Translations under genes and position numbers: made by a program | In this document: positions 54,827-63,955 of the stretch, piece after piece | Numbering within the stretch: position 1 is the first letter of the stretch | Layout of the letters: every line of letters starts with the position of its first letter | Notes under the pieces: model-generated | Seen by the model: the letters and a program-made list of their open reading frames with translations, nothing else | What the model was told of the DNA's origin: nothing | Database searches by the model: none | Assembly: GCA_943372995.1 (NCBI GenBank) | Contig: CALSAQ010000007.1 | Location: forward strand, 44,505-108,504 | Source: CAJBVG01 sp943372995 | Lineage (GTDB): Bacteria; Bacteroidota; Bacteroidia; Sphingobacteriales; Sphingobacteriaceae | Direction of reading: 5' to 3' | Length of the DNA: 64,000 nucleotides

Positions 54827-56377
54827 ATGAATCTGAAATTAATAGTACAAAATATTATCTCAATTACATCTATCTGTACAATAATCTCTTGTGCAAATAT
54901 GGTAAATCCTAACGGTGGTGAAAAAGATATAGATCCTCCTAAACTTATTAAGGCTATTCCAAATAATTTTAGCACAAATTTTAAAGCAACAAAAATTGAA
55001 TTAACTTTTGATGAATATTTATCTCTAAAAGATGTTCAGAATCAGTTAATCGTTAGTCCAAGTGATGTTGAAATTGAAGTAAAAAAGAAGGGTAAAAAAA
55101 TAATTCTTGAGTTAAAAAACAAACCAAAAGATAGTTCAACATATATCATAAATTTCGGTGAATCAATTGCCGATTACACTGAGAATAATATTAATAAAGA
55201 ATTTAAATATATATTCAGTACTAATCAAACTATAGACTCACTAGTAATTACTGGTACTGTAAAAGATGCATATACCAAGGAAATTCCAAAAGAAGTATTA
55301 CTCTGTTTATATAAAGATTATTCTAATGATTCTATAATCTATAAAAAGAAACCCGATTATACTGTACGCTTAAATGATAAGGGTATGTATATGTTTACAA
55401 ACTTAAAATCAAATCAATATAAGTTAATTGCATTAAAAGAAACTAATAACAATAAAATTTACGATTCTCAAGAAGAACAAATTGCATTTTTGGATAGTAC
55501 TTTAATTCTAAATTCAAATCTTGTTATAAAAGATCTATATCTATTTACTGAAATTCCTACACAAAAAAAATTATTAAATAAAGAAATAGTATACAAAAAA
55601 GTTGAGCTTACTTATAATAAAAAAAATAATGCTGAGCTAATCAATATAGATAAGTATATAGATACTATAATATATTCTAATAAAAAGGACTCCATTAAAA
55701 TATACTATAAAAATAAAGTAGATACTTCAGTACTTTATATAAAGGATAATGAAAAAATAGACACGTTAAAAATAAAATTCTCAAAAAATTTAAAACCGAA
55801 AGAACTTAATATTACTTCAGATAATAAAATTAATGACGATGAAATTTTAATAAAAACAAAAGAGTTGTTCAATATTTATAAAAAGGATTCAATACAATTA
55901 TGGGAAGATTCTGTATTAATAAAATATGAACTAACAAAAAAAGATTATAATATATATTCTATAAAATACAAATTCGACAAGGAAAGAAAATATAAATTAT
56001 ACATATGTGATAGTGCATTTATATCTTACGATAGTTCTTATAATAAACAGATAAAAAACAGTTTGGTATATATGAATGAAGAAGATTATGGAACTTTAAA
56101 TATTAGTACACAAATAAATAAGAATATTATTTATGAATTAATTGATGAATCAAATAATATAATTAGAAGAACAACTGCAAAATTTATTAATAATTTCACA
56201 TATCATAAACTAACACCTGGAACATATAGATTGAGAATGATATATGATGATAATAATAATTCTGTATGGGATACTGGTGATTATTTAACCAATATGCAAC
56301 CAGAGAAAATAATTTATTATGTAAATCCAATAAAGGTCAGGGCAAACTGGGATTTGGAAATAGTAATTACACCTTAA
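54827..56377 (+). CDS. Lipoprotein with N-terminal Ig-like (Big_5/SbsA-type) domain
   Basis: The product is 516 residues from the ATG at 54827; a GTG six bases earlier is less likely. The signal peptide ends in the lipobox IISC. The mature start NPNGGEKDIDPPKLI, followed by KATKIELTFDEYLSL, is the hallmark of Bacteroidota lipoproteins with a Big_5 Ig-like domain (about 25-130). Residues 135-220 look like a carboxypeptidase-regulatory/prealbumin-like beta domain. Residues 230-450 are Lys/Asn/Ile-rich without a known domain. The C terminus has a short acidic loop (YDDNNNSVWDTGDYL) like a calcium-binding site. The protein probably faces the periplasm or cell surface. Its last 11 bp overlap the convergent carbonic anhydrase-like gene. 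Coding sequence here is especially AT-rich. Confidence 0.72.
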   Translation: MNLKLIVQNIISITSICTIISCANMVNPNGGEKDIDPPKLIKAIPNNFSTNFKATKIELTFDEYLSLKDVQNQLIVSPSDVEIEVKKKGKKIILELKNKPKDSSTYIINFGESIADYTENNINKEFKYIFSTNQTIDSLVITGTVKDAYTKEIPKEVLLCLYKDYSNDSIIYKKKPDYTVRLNDKGMYMFTNLKSNQYKLIALKETNNNKIYDSQEEQIAFLDSTLILNSNLVIKDLYLFTEIPTQKKLLNKEIVYKKVELTYNKKNNAELINIDKYIDTIIYSNKKDSIKIYYKNKVDTSVLYIKDNEKIDTLKIKFSKNLKPKELNITSDNKINDDEILIKTKELFNIYKKDSIQLWEDSVLIKYELTKKDYNIYSIKYKFDKERKYKLYICDSAFISYDSSYNKQIKNSLVYMNEEDYGTLNISTQINKNIIYELIDESNNIIRRTTAKFINNFTYHKLTPGTYRLRMIYDDNNNSVWDTGDYLTNMQPEKIIYYVNPIKVRANWDLEIVITP

Positions 56378-56879
56378 ACCAATCTGAATACATCATATAA
56401 TTGGATGATAATTTATCCAATAATTCTTTTTGTTCCTTAGTAATCTGTTTAATTTTTTTAGCTGGGGTACCTGCATATAAAAATCCACTTTCACAAATTG
56501 TATTTTCTAATACTACAGATCCAGCTGCTATTATGGTATAATCTTCTAATATTGCATTATCCATAACTATTGCTCCCATACCTATTAAAACATTATTATG
56601 TACTGTACAGCCATGAACTAATGCATTGTGTCCAATAGAAACATCATTACCAATAGTTGTGCTAGCTTTTAAATAAGTACAATGTATTACTGCTCCATCT
56701 TGAATATTAGTTCTGTCGCCAATCCTAATAAAATTAACATCTCCTCTAATAACTGCATTAAACCAAACACTACAATTTTCTCCTAAAACAACATCTCCTA
56801 CAATTGTTGAATTTTCTGCTAACCAACATGATGTTGGTATTACTGGGCTAATATTTTTTACTGGTAAAATAACTGGCAT
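56367..56879 (-). CDS. Gamma-carbonic anhydrase-like hexapeptide-repeat protein
   Basis: This 170-residue left-handed beta-helix protein is of the YrdA/PaaY/CaiE group. Hexapeptide turns run from about residue 20 to 130 (for example STIVGDVVLGENCSVWFNAV and VSIGHNALVHGCTVHNN). The histidines of IHCTYL, IGHNALVHG and the neighbouring turns are the zinc ligands of gamma-carbonic anhydrases. The activity is uncertain, since many relatives are acyltransferase-like or of unknown role. A short C-terminal helix follows. The ATG overlaps the nadA stop codon by one base (TAATG), so it is translated with nadA. Its 3' end overlaps the convergent lipoprotein gene. Confidence 0.85.
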   Translation of the reverse strand: MPVILPVKNISPVIPTSCWLAENSTIVGDVVLGENCSVWFNAVIRGDVNFIRIGDRTNIQDGAVIHCTYLKASTTIGNDVSIGHNALVHGCTVHNNVLIGMGAIVMDNAILEDYTIIAAGSVVLENTICESGFLYAGTPAKKIKQITKEQKELLDKLSSNYMMYSDWFKV

Positions 56880-57877
56880 TATAATCCTAATTGTTTTGAA
56901 ATATCTAACATTCTAATTATTGGTGCTTTTGCTTTATTTATTAGTTCATTGCTTAATGTAACTTCAGGTAATTCATACTTTAAACAATTATATAATTTTT
57001 CCAATGTATTCAACTTCATATGCGGACAATCATTACATGCACAATTATTGTTCGGTGGTGCTGGTATAAATTGTTTTGTAGGATTTGAAATTGTCATTTG
57101 ATGTAATATACCTGATTCTGTTGCAACAATATATGAATTTGAAGAATCAGTTTTAGTAAAATTTAATAATGCAGTGGTAGAACCAATAAAATCTGCTAAT
57201 TGTAAAACTGAATCTTCACACTCTGGATGAGCAATAAGTTTAGCATCAGGGTGTCTTTCTTTTAATTTTATAATTTTCTCTAACGAAAAAATTTCATGAA
57301 CCATACAGGCTCCATTCCACAATACCATATCTCTTCCAGTTTTCTTTATTATATATGCACCTAAATTTTTATCAGGTGCAAAAATAATTTTTTGATCTTT
57401 TGGAAGACTTTCTACAATTTGAACAGCATTACTTGATGTACAAACAATATCACTTAAAGCTTTAATACCAGCTGAACAATTAACATATGTAATAACTATA
57501 TGATCAGGATACTTATTTTTAAATTTTTCAAATAAATCTGGAGGACAAGTATCAGCTAATGAACAACCAGCTTTTAAATCAGGTAGTAAAACTTTTTTAT
57601 TAGGTGATAAAATTTTAGCAGTTTCTGCCATAAAATGTACTCCTGCAAAAACTATAATATCTGCATTTGTTTTAGCTGCTTCTTGTGATAATCCTAAACT
57701 ATCACCTATATAATCTGCAATATCTTGAATATCTGAATCTTGATAATAGTGTGCTAGTATAACTGCATTCTTTTCTTTCTTTAATTTATTTATTTCATCA
57801 AATAAATCTAAAGTGGGATCAACACTTAAATCTAAAAAACCTTTACTCTCTAGCTCATTTAAATTTATACTTTCCAT
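56879..57877 (-). CDS. nadA: Quinolinate synthase A
   Basis: The product is 332 residues from the ATG at 57877; the open frame continues to a TTG at 57892, a poorer start. NadA condenses iminoaspartate with dihydroxyacetone phosphate to quinolinate, using a [4Fe-4S] cluster. The expected blocks are AVILAHYYQDSDIQDIADYI near residues 39-58, LPDLKAGCSLADTCPPD near 104-120, YVNCSAGIKALSDIVCTSSN near 131-150, HPECEDSV near 213-220 and CNDCPHMKLNTLEKL near 279-293. Three of these contain cluster cysteines. It is divergent from nadB, its pathway partner, across the 463-bp gap that also holds DnaA boxes. Confidence 0.97.
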   Translation of the reverse strand: MESINLNELESKGFLDLSVDPTLDLFDEINKLKKEKNAVILAHYYQDSDIQDIADYIGDSLGLSQEAAKTNADIIVFAGVHFMAETAKILSPNKKVLLPDLKAGCSLADTCPPDLFEKFKNKYPDHIVITYVNCSAGIKALSDIVCTSSNAVQIVESLPKDQKIIFAPDKNLGAYIIKKTGRDMVLWNGACMVHEIFSLEKIIKLKERHPDAKLIAHPECEDSVLQLADFIGSTTALLNFTKTDSSNSYIVATESGILHQMTISNPTKQFIPAPPNNNCACNDCPHMKLNTLEKLYNCLKYELPEVTLSNELINKAKAPIIRMLDISKQLGL

Positions 57878-57990
57878 AATTTTGATTTTCAAAAATGATA
57901 ATTATTAACGTCTTATTAAAATCATCATTTATTTTTAAAAAATATTTATGATGATGATTAGGGTGTTGAATAAGTAGAAATTAAACAAGT

Positions 57991-57999
57991 TTATTCACA
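57991..57999 (+). other. DnaA box
   Basis: TTATTCACA is a perfect match to TTATNCACA on the plus strand. Confidence 0.65.
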
Positions 58000-58143
58000 C
58001 TTTATTACTTTTAATTACTTACTAACACAATATTAACATTATAAATACACTAAGTTATTGATTCTCTGTAAAATTAATTATCCTCAAAAAATGTTTAATC
58101 TTATGCTGTTAAAAAACTAAGCAGTAAAAAAATGTTAATAGAA

Positions 58144-58152
58144 TGTGAATAA
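58144..58152 (-). other. DnaA box
   Basis: The reverse strand reads TTATTCACA, identical to the box at 57991 and in inverted orientation 145 bp away. Confidence 0.65.
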
Positions 58153-58221
58153 TGCTACAAATTACGGTAGAAACAACGGACAACTTTATGATTTCTGTCA
58201 GCAAAAGAAATTATTCTACAC

Positions 58222-58230
58222 TTACTCACA
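58222..58230 (+). other. Near-match DnaA box
   Basis: TTACTCACA matches TTATNCACA at 8 of 9 positions. Confidence 0.4.
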
Positions 58231-58307
58231 CTTTCCCAACGTTGTTTACACAGATTTCAACATATTTATACATGCTTAGCTTAAAACACTGACTATCTAA
58301 ATATTTG

Positions 58308-58315
58308 TAACTTTG
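58308..58315 (+). promoter_or_regulatory. -7 box of nadB
   Basis: TAACTTTG is a full TAnnTTTG match, 25 bp before the nadB ATG, giving a leader of about 20 nt. Confidence 0.6.
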
Positions 58316-58340
58316 TTTTCAATCTTTTGTTTATCCTAAT

Positions 58341-59927
58341 ATGAAGAAAGTAGATTTTTTAGTTATTGGCTCTGGTATAGCAGGATTAAGCTTTGCACTT
58401 AAAGCAGCAAAAAAGGGTAAAGTGTGTATAGTAACCAAATCAAATGAAGATGAGTCGAATACGAAATATGCACAAGGTGGCGTTGCCGTTGTTATTGATA
58501 AAGATGATTCTTATGAAAAACATATTGAGGACACATTAATAGCTGGTGATGGCCTTTGTGTACAGGAAATTGTGGAATTGGTCGTAAAAGAAGGCCCGGA
58601 ACGAATAGAAGAAATTGTACAATATGGAACAAAGTTCGATAAAGGCCCAAGTGGTGGTTATCATTTAGCAAAAGAAGGTGGCCACTCAGAACACAGGGTT
58701 TTGCATTTTAAAGATATTACAGGTTTTGAAATAGAGAAGGTTTTGTTGGAAAAAATTCACAACAACCCGAATATAGAAATACTGACACACTACTTTGTTG
58801 TAGACATTATTACCGAACATCATTTAGGAAAAGAAATAAACAAATCTACAGAAGATATAAGTTGCTTTGGTGTTTATGCATTAAATACACGAACCCACGA
58901 AATCGAAAAAATACTATCAAAAGTAACGGTGATGGCAACAGGTGGTGCCGGACATATATATAGTACAACCACAAATCCAACTATAGCAACAGGTGATGGA
59001 ATTGCTATGGTTTATAGGGCAAAAGGGAAAATGAGAAATATGGAATTTATACAATTTCACCCAACGGCTTTATATCACCCAGGAGAATATCCAAGTTTTT
59101 TAATTTCAGAAGCGGTTAGAGGACATGGTGGAATATTGAAAAACAGAAAAGGGGAAGCTTTTATGGAAAAATATGATCCAAGAGCATCTTTAGCCCCTCG
59201 TGATGTTGTTGCAAGAGCGATAGATTCAGAGATGAAAAGGTCGGGCGACGATTATGTGTTTTTAGATATTACTCATATTCCCAAAAATGAATTGATGCAC
59301 CACTTCCCAAATATTTATGCCAAATGCTTAAGTATTGGTATAGATATGAGCAAAGACATGATACCGGTAGTTCCTGCAGCACATTATATGTGTGGTGGTA
59401 TTATGGTTAACGAATTTGGTGAATCGAACATAAAAAATTTATTTGCATGTGGTGAATGTGCATCTACAGGTTTACATGGTGCGAATAGATTAGCGTCAAA
59501 CTCATTATTAGAAGCATTGGTTTTTGCCCACAGAAGTTTTGTAAAGGCTTCAGATAACATTAATAAAATAACATTTAACGAAGAGATTCCCAACTGGAAT
59601 GAAAACGGCATAACTCTATCAAATGAGGACATCTTGGTTACACACAATATTAGAGAAACACAGCGAATAATGACCGATTATGTAGGTATTGTTCGATCAG
59701 ACTTTAGACTAGAAAGAGCAATGAGGAGACTAGAGCTTATTTATCAAGAAACGGAAGATTTTTATAAAAAAACAAAAATCTCTGTTCAGCTCTGTGAGTT
59801 AAGAAACTTAATACAAGTTGCTTATGTTGTAATAAAATCGGCAATGAAAAGAAAAGAGAGCAGAGGCCTACATTATACAACAGATTACCCCAATAAAAAT
59901 ATACAAACAGAAGACACTGTATTTTAG
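58341..59927 (+). CDS. nadB: L-aspartate oxidase
   Basis: The product is 528 residues, the normal length. NadB oxidises L-aspartate to iminoaspartate, which NadA then uses in NAD synthesis. The FAD-binding motif LVIGSGIAGLSFAL is at residues 6-19. The conserved SNTKYAQGGVAVV is near 39-51, and GGHSEHRVLHFKDITG, with substrate-binding histidine and arginine, is near 113-128. FIQFHPTALYHPG lies near 237-249, AAHYMCGGIMVNEFG near 344-358, and GLHGANRLASNSLLEALVFA near 376-395. The C-terminal helical domain with DFRLERAMRRL completes the succinate dehydrogenase/aspartate oxidase fold. It is divergent from nadA and is followed by thiL with a separate promoter box. Confidence 0.97.
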   Translation: MKKVDFLVIGSGIAGLSFALKAAKKGKVCIVTKSNEDESNTKYAQGGVAVVIDKDDSYEKHIEDTLIAGDGLCVQEIVELVVKEGPERIEEIVQYGTKFDKGPSGGYHLAKEGGHSEHRVLHFKDITGFEIEKVLLEKIHNNPNIEILTHYFVVDIITEHHLGKEINKSTEDISCFGVYALNTRTHEIEKILSKVTVMATGGAGHIYSTTTNPTIATGDGIAMVYRAKGKMRNMEFIQFHPTALYHPGEYPSFLISEAVRGHGGILKNRKGEAFMEKYDPRASLAPRDVVARAIDSEMKRSGDDYVFLDITHIPKNELMHHFPNIYAKCLSIGIDMSKDMIPVVPAAHYMCGGIMVNEFGESNIKNLFACGECASTGLHGANRLASNSLLEALVFAHRSFVKASDNINKITFNEEIPNWNENGITLSNEDILVTHNIRETQRIMTDYVGIVRSDFRLERAMRRLELIYQETEDFYKKTKISVQLCELRNLIQVAYVVIKSAMKRKESRGLHYTTDYPNKNIQTEDTVF

Positions 59928-59948
59928 TTGTTGCTTAATTAAAATAAT

Positions 59949-59956
59949 TAAGTTTG
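59949..59956 (+). promoter_or_regulatory. -7 box of thiL
   Basis: TAAGTTTG is a full TAnnTTTG match, 18 bp before the ATG at 59975. It overlaps the TTG at 59954, which argues against that TTG as a start codon. Confidence 0.6.
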
Positions 59957-59974
59957 TACCATAAAAAGAATACC

Positions 59975-61015
59975 ATGTTTGAAAACACATCTCGTACCGA
60001 ATTATCTACACTTGGGGAGTTCGGATTAATAGAACACCTTACGAAACATATAGAACTTACTCAAGAAAGCACACTAAAGGGTGTAGGAGATGATGCTGCA
60101 ATTCTTCATTTTAATAATGAAGAGATTGTGGTTACTACAGATATGTTACTGGAAGGAATTCATTTCGATTTATCTTATGTACCATTAAAACACTTAGGGT
60201 ATAAATCGATAATTGTAAACTTATCGGATATCTATGCGATGAATGCACAACCAACACAAGTATTGGTTTCTATAGGCATTTCAAATAGGTTTTCTTTAGA
60301 AGCCGTTGAAGAAATTTATCAAGGGATGATAATTGCTTGTAAAAGATATGGTGTTGATTTAGTTGGTGGCGACACTTCTGCATCGAAACAAGGACTAGTA
60401 ATTAGTATAACTGCTATTGGGAAACAATCAAAAGATAAAATAACAAAAAGAGATACCGCAAATCAAAATGATTTATTGTGTGTAACGGGTGATTTAGGTG
60501 CAGCTTATATGGGCTTGCAGTTATTAGAGAGAGAAAAAAATGTTTTTTTAAGTGACCCGAATATTCAACCAGATTTAGAAGGGTACGATTATATCGTAGA
60601 GCGTCAACTAAAACCAGAGGCGAGAAAAGACATTATCGAATTGTTTTCACAAAAAGATATCCTTCCAACATCCATGATTGATGTTTCTGATGGATTAGCA
60701 TCCGAGATATTACACCTATGTAAATCATCATCACTAGGATGTAATTTATATGAAGAAAAAATTCCAATAGATCCAATGACGTATGAGTCGGCACGTGTGT
60801 TTAATTTAGATCCAACTGTTTGTGCTTTAAGTGGAGGAGAAGACTACGAATTGTTGTTTACAATAAAACAATCGGATTTCGATAAAATAAAAAACAACCC
60901 AGATATTAGTGTTATAGGACATATGACACAAGCATCTGAGGGCGCACAATTAATAAGTAAGTCGGGAAACCAACATAATATTACTGCTCAAGGCTGGAAT
61001 GCCTTTAGATTTTAG
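59975..61015 (+). CDS. thiL: Thiamine-monophosphate kinase
   Basis: The product is 346 residues from the ATG at 59975. ThiL phosphorylates thiamine monophosphate to the active cofactor thiamine diphosphate. It has the PurM-like ATP-binding fold. The N-terminal LSTLGEFGLIEHL comes first, then GVGDDAAIL near residues 37-45 with the metal-binding aspartates. VTTDMLLEGIHFDL is near 54-67, VNLSDIYAMNAQP near 83-95, VDLVGGDTSAS near 125-135 and SMIDVSDGLASEILHL near 232-247. LSGGEDYELLFT (about 279-290) is the substrate-binding loop. No thiamine genes or TPP riboswitch are adjacent, so it appears to be transcribed alone. Confidence 0.96.
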   Translation: MFENTSRTELSTLGEFGLIEHLTKHIELTQESTLKGVGDDAAILHFNNEEIVVTTDMLLEGIHFDLSYVPLKHLGYKSIIVNLSDIYAMNAQPTQVLVSIGISNRFSLEAVEEIYQGMIIACKRYGVDLVGGDTSASKQGLVISITAIGKQSKDKITKRDTANQNDLLCVTGDLGAAYMGLQLLEREKNVFLSDPNIQPDLEGYDYIVERQLKPEARKDIIELFSQKDILPTSMIDVSDGLASEILHLCKSSSLGCNLYEEKIPIDPMTYESARVFNLDPTVCALSGGEDYELLFTIKQSDFDKIKNNPDISVIGHMTQASEGAQLISKSGNQHNITAQGWNAFRF

Positions 61016-61096
61016 ATAGAATAGAGAATAATCTCTCAAACAATTTCATTTAATCCATTCATTTATTAACTTAGGGATAATCAAATGAAATAATAC

Positions 61097-63955
61097 ATGA
61101 GATTTTACCCCCACCAAACTAAACTAATCGTATTATTAACTACGACTTTATTCTTTTTTAGTACAACAGTATTTGCACAATTACAAAAAGTAACTGGAAC
61201 AGTACGCGATAAAAACACAAAACTTGCATTATACTCTGCAACGGTAAGTGTAAAAGGAACAACCATTGGAAGTAACACAGATTTTGATGGTAAATTTTCT
61301 ATAAATGTTGACTTAACAACTCCACAAACATTGGTTGTTTCGTATTTGGGTTATGAAAAAGTAGAACTACAAATTTCAAAATCGAAAACAAATGTTGATG
61401 TATTTTTAACAGAGCTTGTAGTAACAAGTAAAGAGGTAACTGTACAGTCTTCAAGAATTACAGAAAAACAAAAGGAAGCACCACTAACAGTAGAGTCAAT
61501 GGATTTGATCTCTATAAAACAAACATCAGCTTCAAATTTTTACGAAGGACTTGGCCAATTAAAGGGTGTAGATTTAACGTCAGCAAGTATTGGTTTTAAA
61601 GTTATCAATACAAGAGGTTTCAATAGTACTTCACCAGTGAGGTCGCTACAATTAATAGATGGTGTAGATAATCAAGCACCTGGTTTAAACTTTTCACTTG
61701 GAAATTTTTTAGGATCATCTGAACTAGATGTACAAAAAGTAGACTTAGTTGTTGGTGCAAGCTCAGCATTTTATGGACCTAATGCATTTAATGGTGTAAT
61801 AAGCATGCAAACAAGAAACCCGTTTAATAGTCCGGGATTAACTGTGATGTCGAAAGTTGGGGAGAGGGGTCTGTTTGAAACCGCTGTGAGGTATGCACAA
61901 GTTTTTAAAAATAAAGCAGGAGAAGACAAGTTTGCGTATAAAATAAACTTGTATTACATGAAAGCATACGATTGGGAAGCAACAAATGATGATGCAACAC
62001 CACAATCGCTTGTGGGAACAGATAACCCAGGAGGATATGATGCAGTAAATAGATACGGAGATGAAAACTTTGATCCAAGAGGAAATAATGCTGTAACAAA
62101 ATCTTCCCGTCGCTCATTTCCTGGATTAAAAATTTGGCATAGAAACGGATATTGGGAAAAGGATATCGTTGACTATAATACAAAAAATGTAAAGATAGGA
62201 ACTGCGGCACATTATAAACTTAATCCTCAAACAGAATTAATTTATTCTTTCAATTTTGGAAATGGAACAACCGTATACCAGGGTGATAACAGGTATTCAT
62301 TAAAAGATATTTTATTTTATCAAAACAGGATAGAACTAAAAAATGATAAATGGTTCATTCGAGCATATTCAACACACGAAGATGCTGGGAAATCATACGA
62401 TGCTGTATTTACAGCACAACTATTACAAAATGTTGCAAAAGATGAAACACGCTGGAGTGGCGATTATCAAACGTATTGGGGTGGATATATTCGTAAGCGA
62501 GCAGAAGCGTTACCAGGATACCCACCTAGTCCAACATTTCCAGACCCCTTTGATTTTGAAGCAGCCGATTCTGTGTTAAATGTTTATGTAGATTCGTTGA
62601 TAAAATGGCACTTAGAAGCATCTGGAATTGCAAATAATAGTACTTCTCCAACGACTAGTTCGCCGACTGGTGCAACTTACCAAAACACATTTACTGGGGT
62701 AGAAAATGTTGATAGATTTGAACCAGGAACATCAAGATTCGATTCGGCTTTGAATTCCATTATTTCTAGAGTTTCATATACTGAAAATGGATCAAGGTTT
62801 TATGATAAATCGGCTTTATATAATTTACAGGCAGAAAGAAAATTTAATTTAGGATTATATGAGTTTGTTGTTGGAGCGAGTGGCCGCTTATACAGACCAA
62901 ACTCAAAAGGCTCGATCTTTAGTGATACAGCAGGAACGGTGATTAAAAATTCTGAATATGGTATATATGCTGGAATAGAGAGAAAAATATTAAACGACAA
63001 ACTAAAATTAAATGCAACAATAAGAACAGATAAAAATCAAAATTTTGAAAGAGTATATTCACCTGCAGCATCAGCAGTATATACCAACAAAAGAGGAGAT
63101 GTATACAGGCTTTCATTAACTTCTGCTGTAAGAAACCCTACATTAGCTGATCAATATATTTTCTTTAATGTGGGTAGAGCTATTTTATTAGGAAATACTA
63201 AGGGTATAGATTCTTTGGTAACTGTTCCGTCTTTATATAGTTTTTTCAATTCGCAAAATTTAGATTCTTTAGAGTATTTTGATGTTGATCCCGTAAGACC
63301 AGAAAAAGTGAAGTCTGTTGAATTGGGTTATAGATCAACATTATTTTCAAGCTTGTTTTTAGATGCAAGTTATTACTTCAGTATTTATAATGATTTCATT
63401 GGATATAAAATTGGTGTAGATACAGAAATTGACACTTCAATAAAAAGAGTATATAAGGCACAAGCTTATAGGGTTTCTGCAAATGCAAAAGACGTAGTAT
63501 TTACTCAAGGTTTTTCTATTGGTTTAACCTATTTCTTTAAAAACTTTTATTCATTAACAGGAAACTACTCTTGGAATAAATTAGATTTAAGAGGATCTAC
63601 AGATCCGATTATCCCAGCATTCAACACACCAGAGCACAAGTTTAACATTGGATTTTCGGGTAGAGATATTGATAAACACATTGGTCCTGTGCACATAAAA
63701 AACTGGAGCTTTAGTGTAAACTATAAATGGATACAAGGATTTACATTCGAAGGCTCACCACAATTTACAGGATATGTACCAACATACGATTTGTTTGATG
63801 CCCAAATAAGCAAAACAGTACCTCGTATTAATACTACTTTTAAACTTGGAGCATCTAATTTGTTCAATAAAAAGAGCTTACAAGTGTATGGAGGCCCTTA
63901 TGTAGGTCGTTTGGCTTATTTCTCGATAACCTATGATTTGGCGAAAAATAAATAA
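61097..63955 (+). CDS. TonB-dependent receptor with CarboxypepD_reg-like domain
   Basis: This is a complete 952-residue outer-membrane receptor. A signal peptide (residues 1-28, ending TVFAQ) is followed by a carboxypeptidase-regulatory-like domain (about 30-110; VTGTVRDKNTKLALYSATV, DFDGKFSINV, VVSYLGYEKVEL). The plug domain covers about 120-260, with INTRGFNSTSPVRSLQLIDG and VDLVVGASSAFYGPNAFNGV. The beta-barrel ends in the aromatic LAYFSITYDLAKNK. Such receptors import siderophores, vitamins or glycans using TonB-ExbBD. No SusD partner follows within the window, and nothing identifies the ligand. Upstream, 61044-61091 contains an inverted repeat (ATTTCATTT/AAATGAAAT) in the leader. The last 45 bases of the window contain no gene. 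Confidence 0.9.
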   Translation: MRFYPHQTKLIVLLTTTLFFFSTTVFAQLQKVTGTVRDKNTKLALYSATVSVKGTTIGSNTDFDGKFSINVDLTTPQTLVVSYLGYEKVELQISKSKTNVDVFLTELVVTSKEVTVQSSRITEKQKEAPLTVESMDLISIKQTSASNFYEGLGQLKGVDLTSASIGFKVINTRGFNSTSPVRSLQLIDGVDNQAPGLNFSLGNFLGSSELDVQKVDLVVGASSAFYGPNAFNGVISMQTRNPFNSPGLTVMSKVGERGLFETAVRYAQVFKNKAGEDKFAYKINLYYMKAYDWEATNDDATPQSLVGTDNPGGYDAVNRYGDENFDPRGNNAVTKSSRRSFPGLKIWHRNGYWEKDIVDYNTKNVKIGTAAHYKLNPQTELIYSFNFGNGTTVYQGDNRYSLKDILFYQNRIELKNDKWFIRAYSTHEDAGKSYDAVFTAQLLQNVAKDETRWSGDYQTYWGGYIRKRAEALPGYPPSPTFPDPFDFEAADSVLNVYVDSLIKWHLEASGIANNSTSPTTSSPTGATYQNTFTGVENVDRFEPGTSRFDSALNSIISRVSYTENGSRFYDKSALYNLQAERKFNLGLYEFVVGASGRLYRPNSKGSIFSDTAGTVIKNSEYGIYAGIERKILNDKLKLNATIRTDKNQNFERVYSPAASAVYTNKRGDVYRLSLTSAVRNPTLADQYIFFNVGRAILLGNTKGIDSLVTVPSLYSFFNSQNLDSLEYFDVDPVRPEKVKSVELGYRSTLFSSLFLDASYYFSIYNDFIGYKIGVDTEIDTSIKRVYKAQAYRVSANAKDVVFTQGFSIGLTYFFKNFYSLTGNYSWNKLDLRGSTDPIIPAFNTPEHKFNIGFSGRDIDKHIGPVHIKNWSFSVNYKWIQGFTFEGSPQFTGYVPTYDLFDAQISKTVPRINTTFKLGASNLFNKKSLQVYGGPYVGRLAYFSITYDLAKNK

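Larger units (their letters stand above)
57878..58340. other. nadA-nadB intergenic region, candidate oriC
   Basis: These 463 bp contain no gene and are strongly AT-rich. They hold DnaA boxes at 57991-57999 and 58144-58152 (both perfect TTATNCACA, opposite strands), an 8/9 match at 58222-58230 and a 7/9 match at 58266-58274. The nadB -7 box is at 58308-58315. This density, together with the parS cluster 5.4 kb away and the change in gene orientation, makes it a candidate replication origin. dnaA itself is not in the window. Confidence 0.5.

Noticed and set aside
61044..61091. Inverted repeat before the TonB receptor considered as a riboswitch
   Set aside because: The arms are short and AT-only with a long loop, and no conserved riboswitch core (cobalamin, TPP) is visible.
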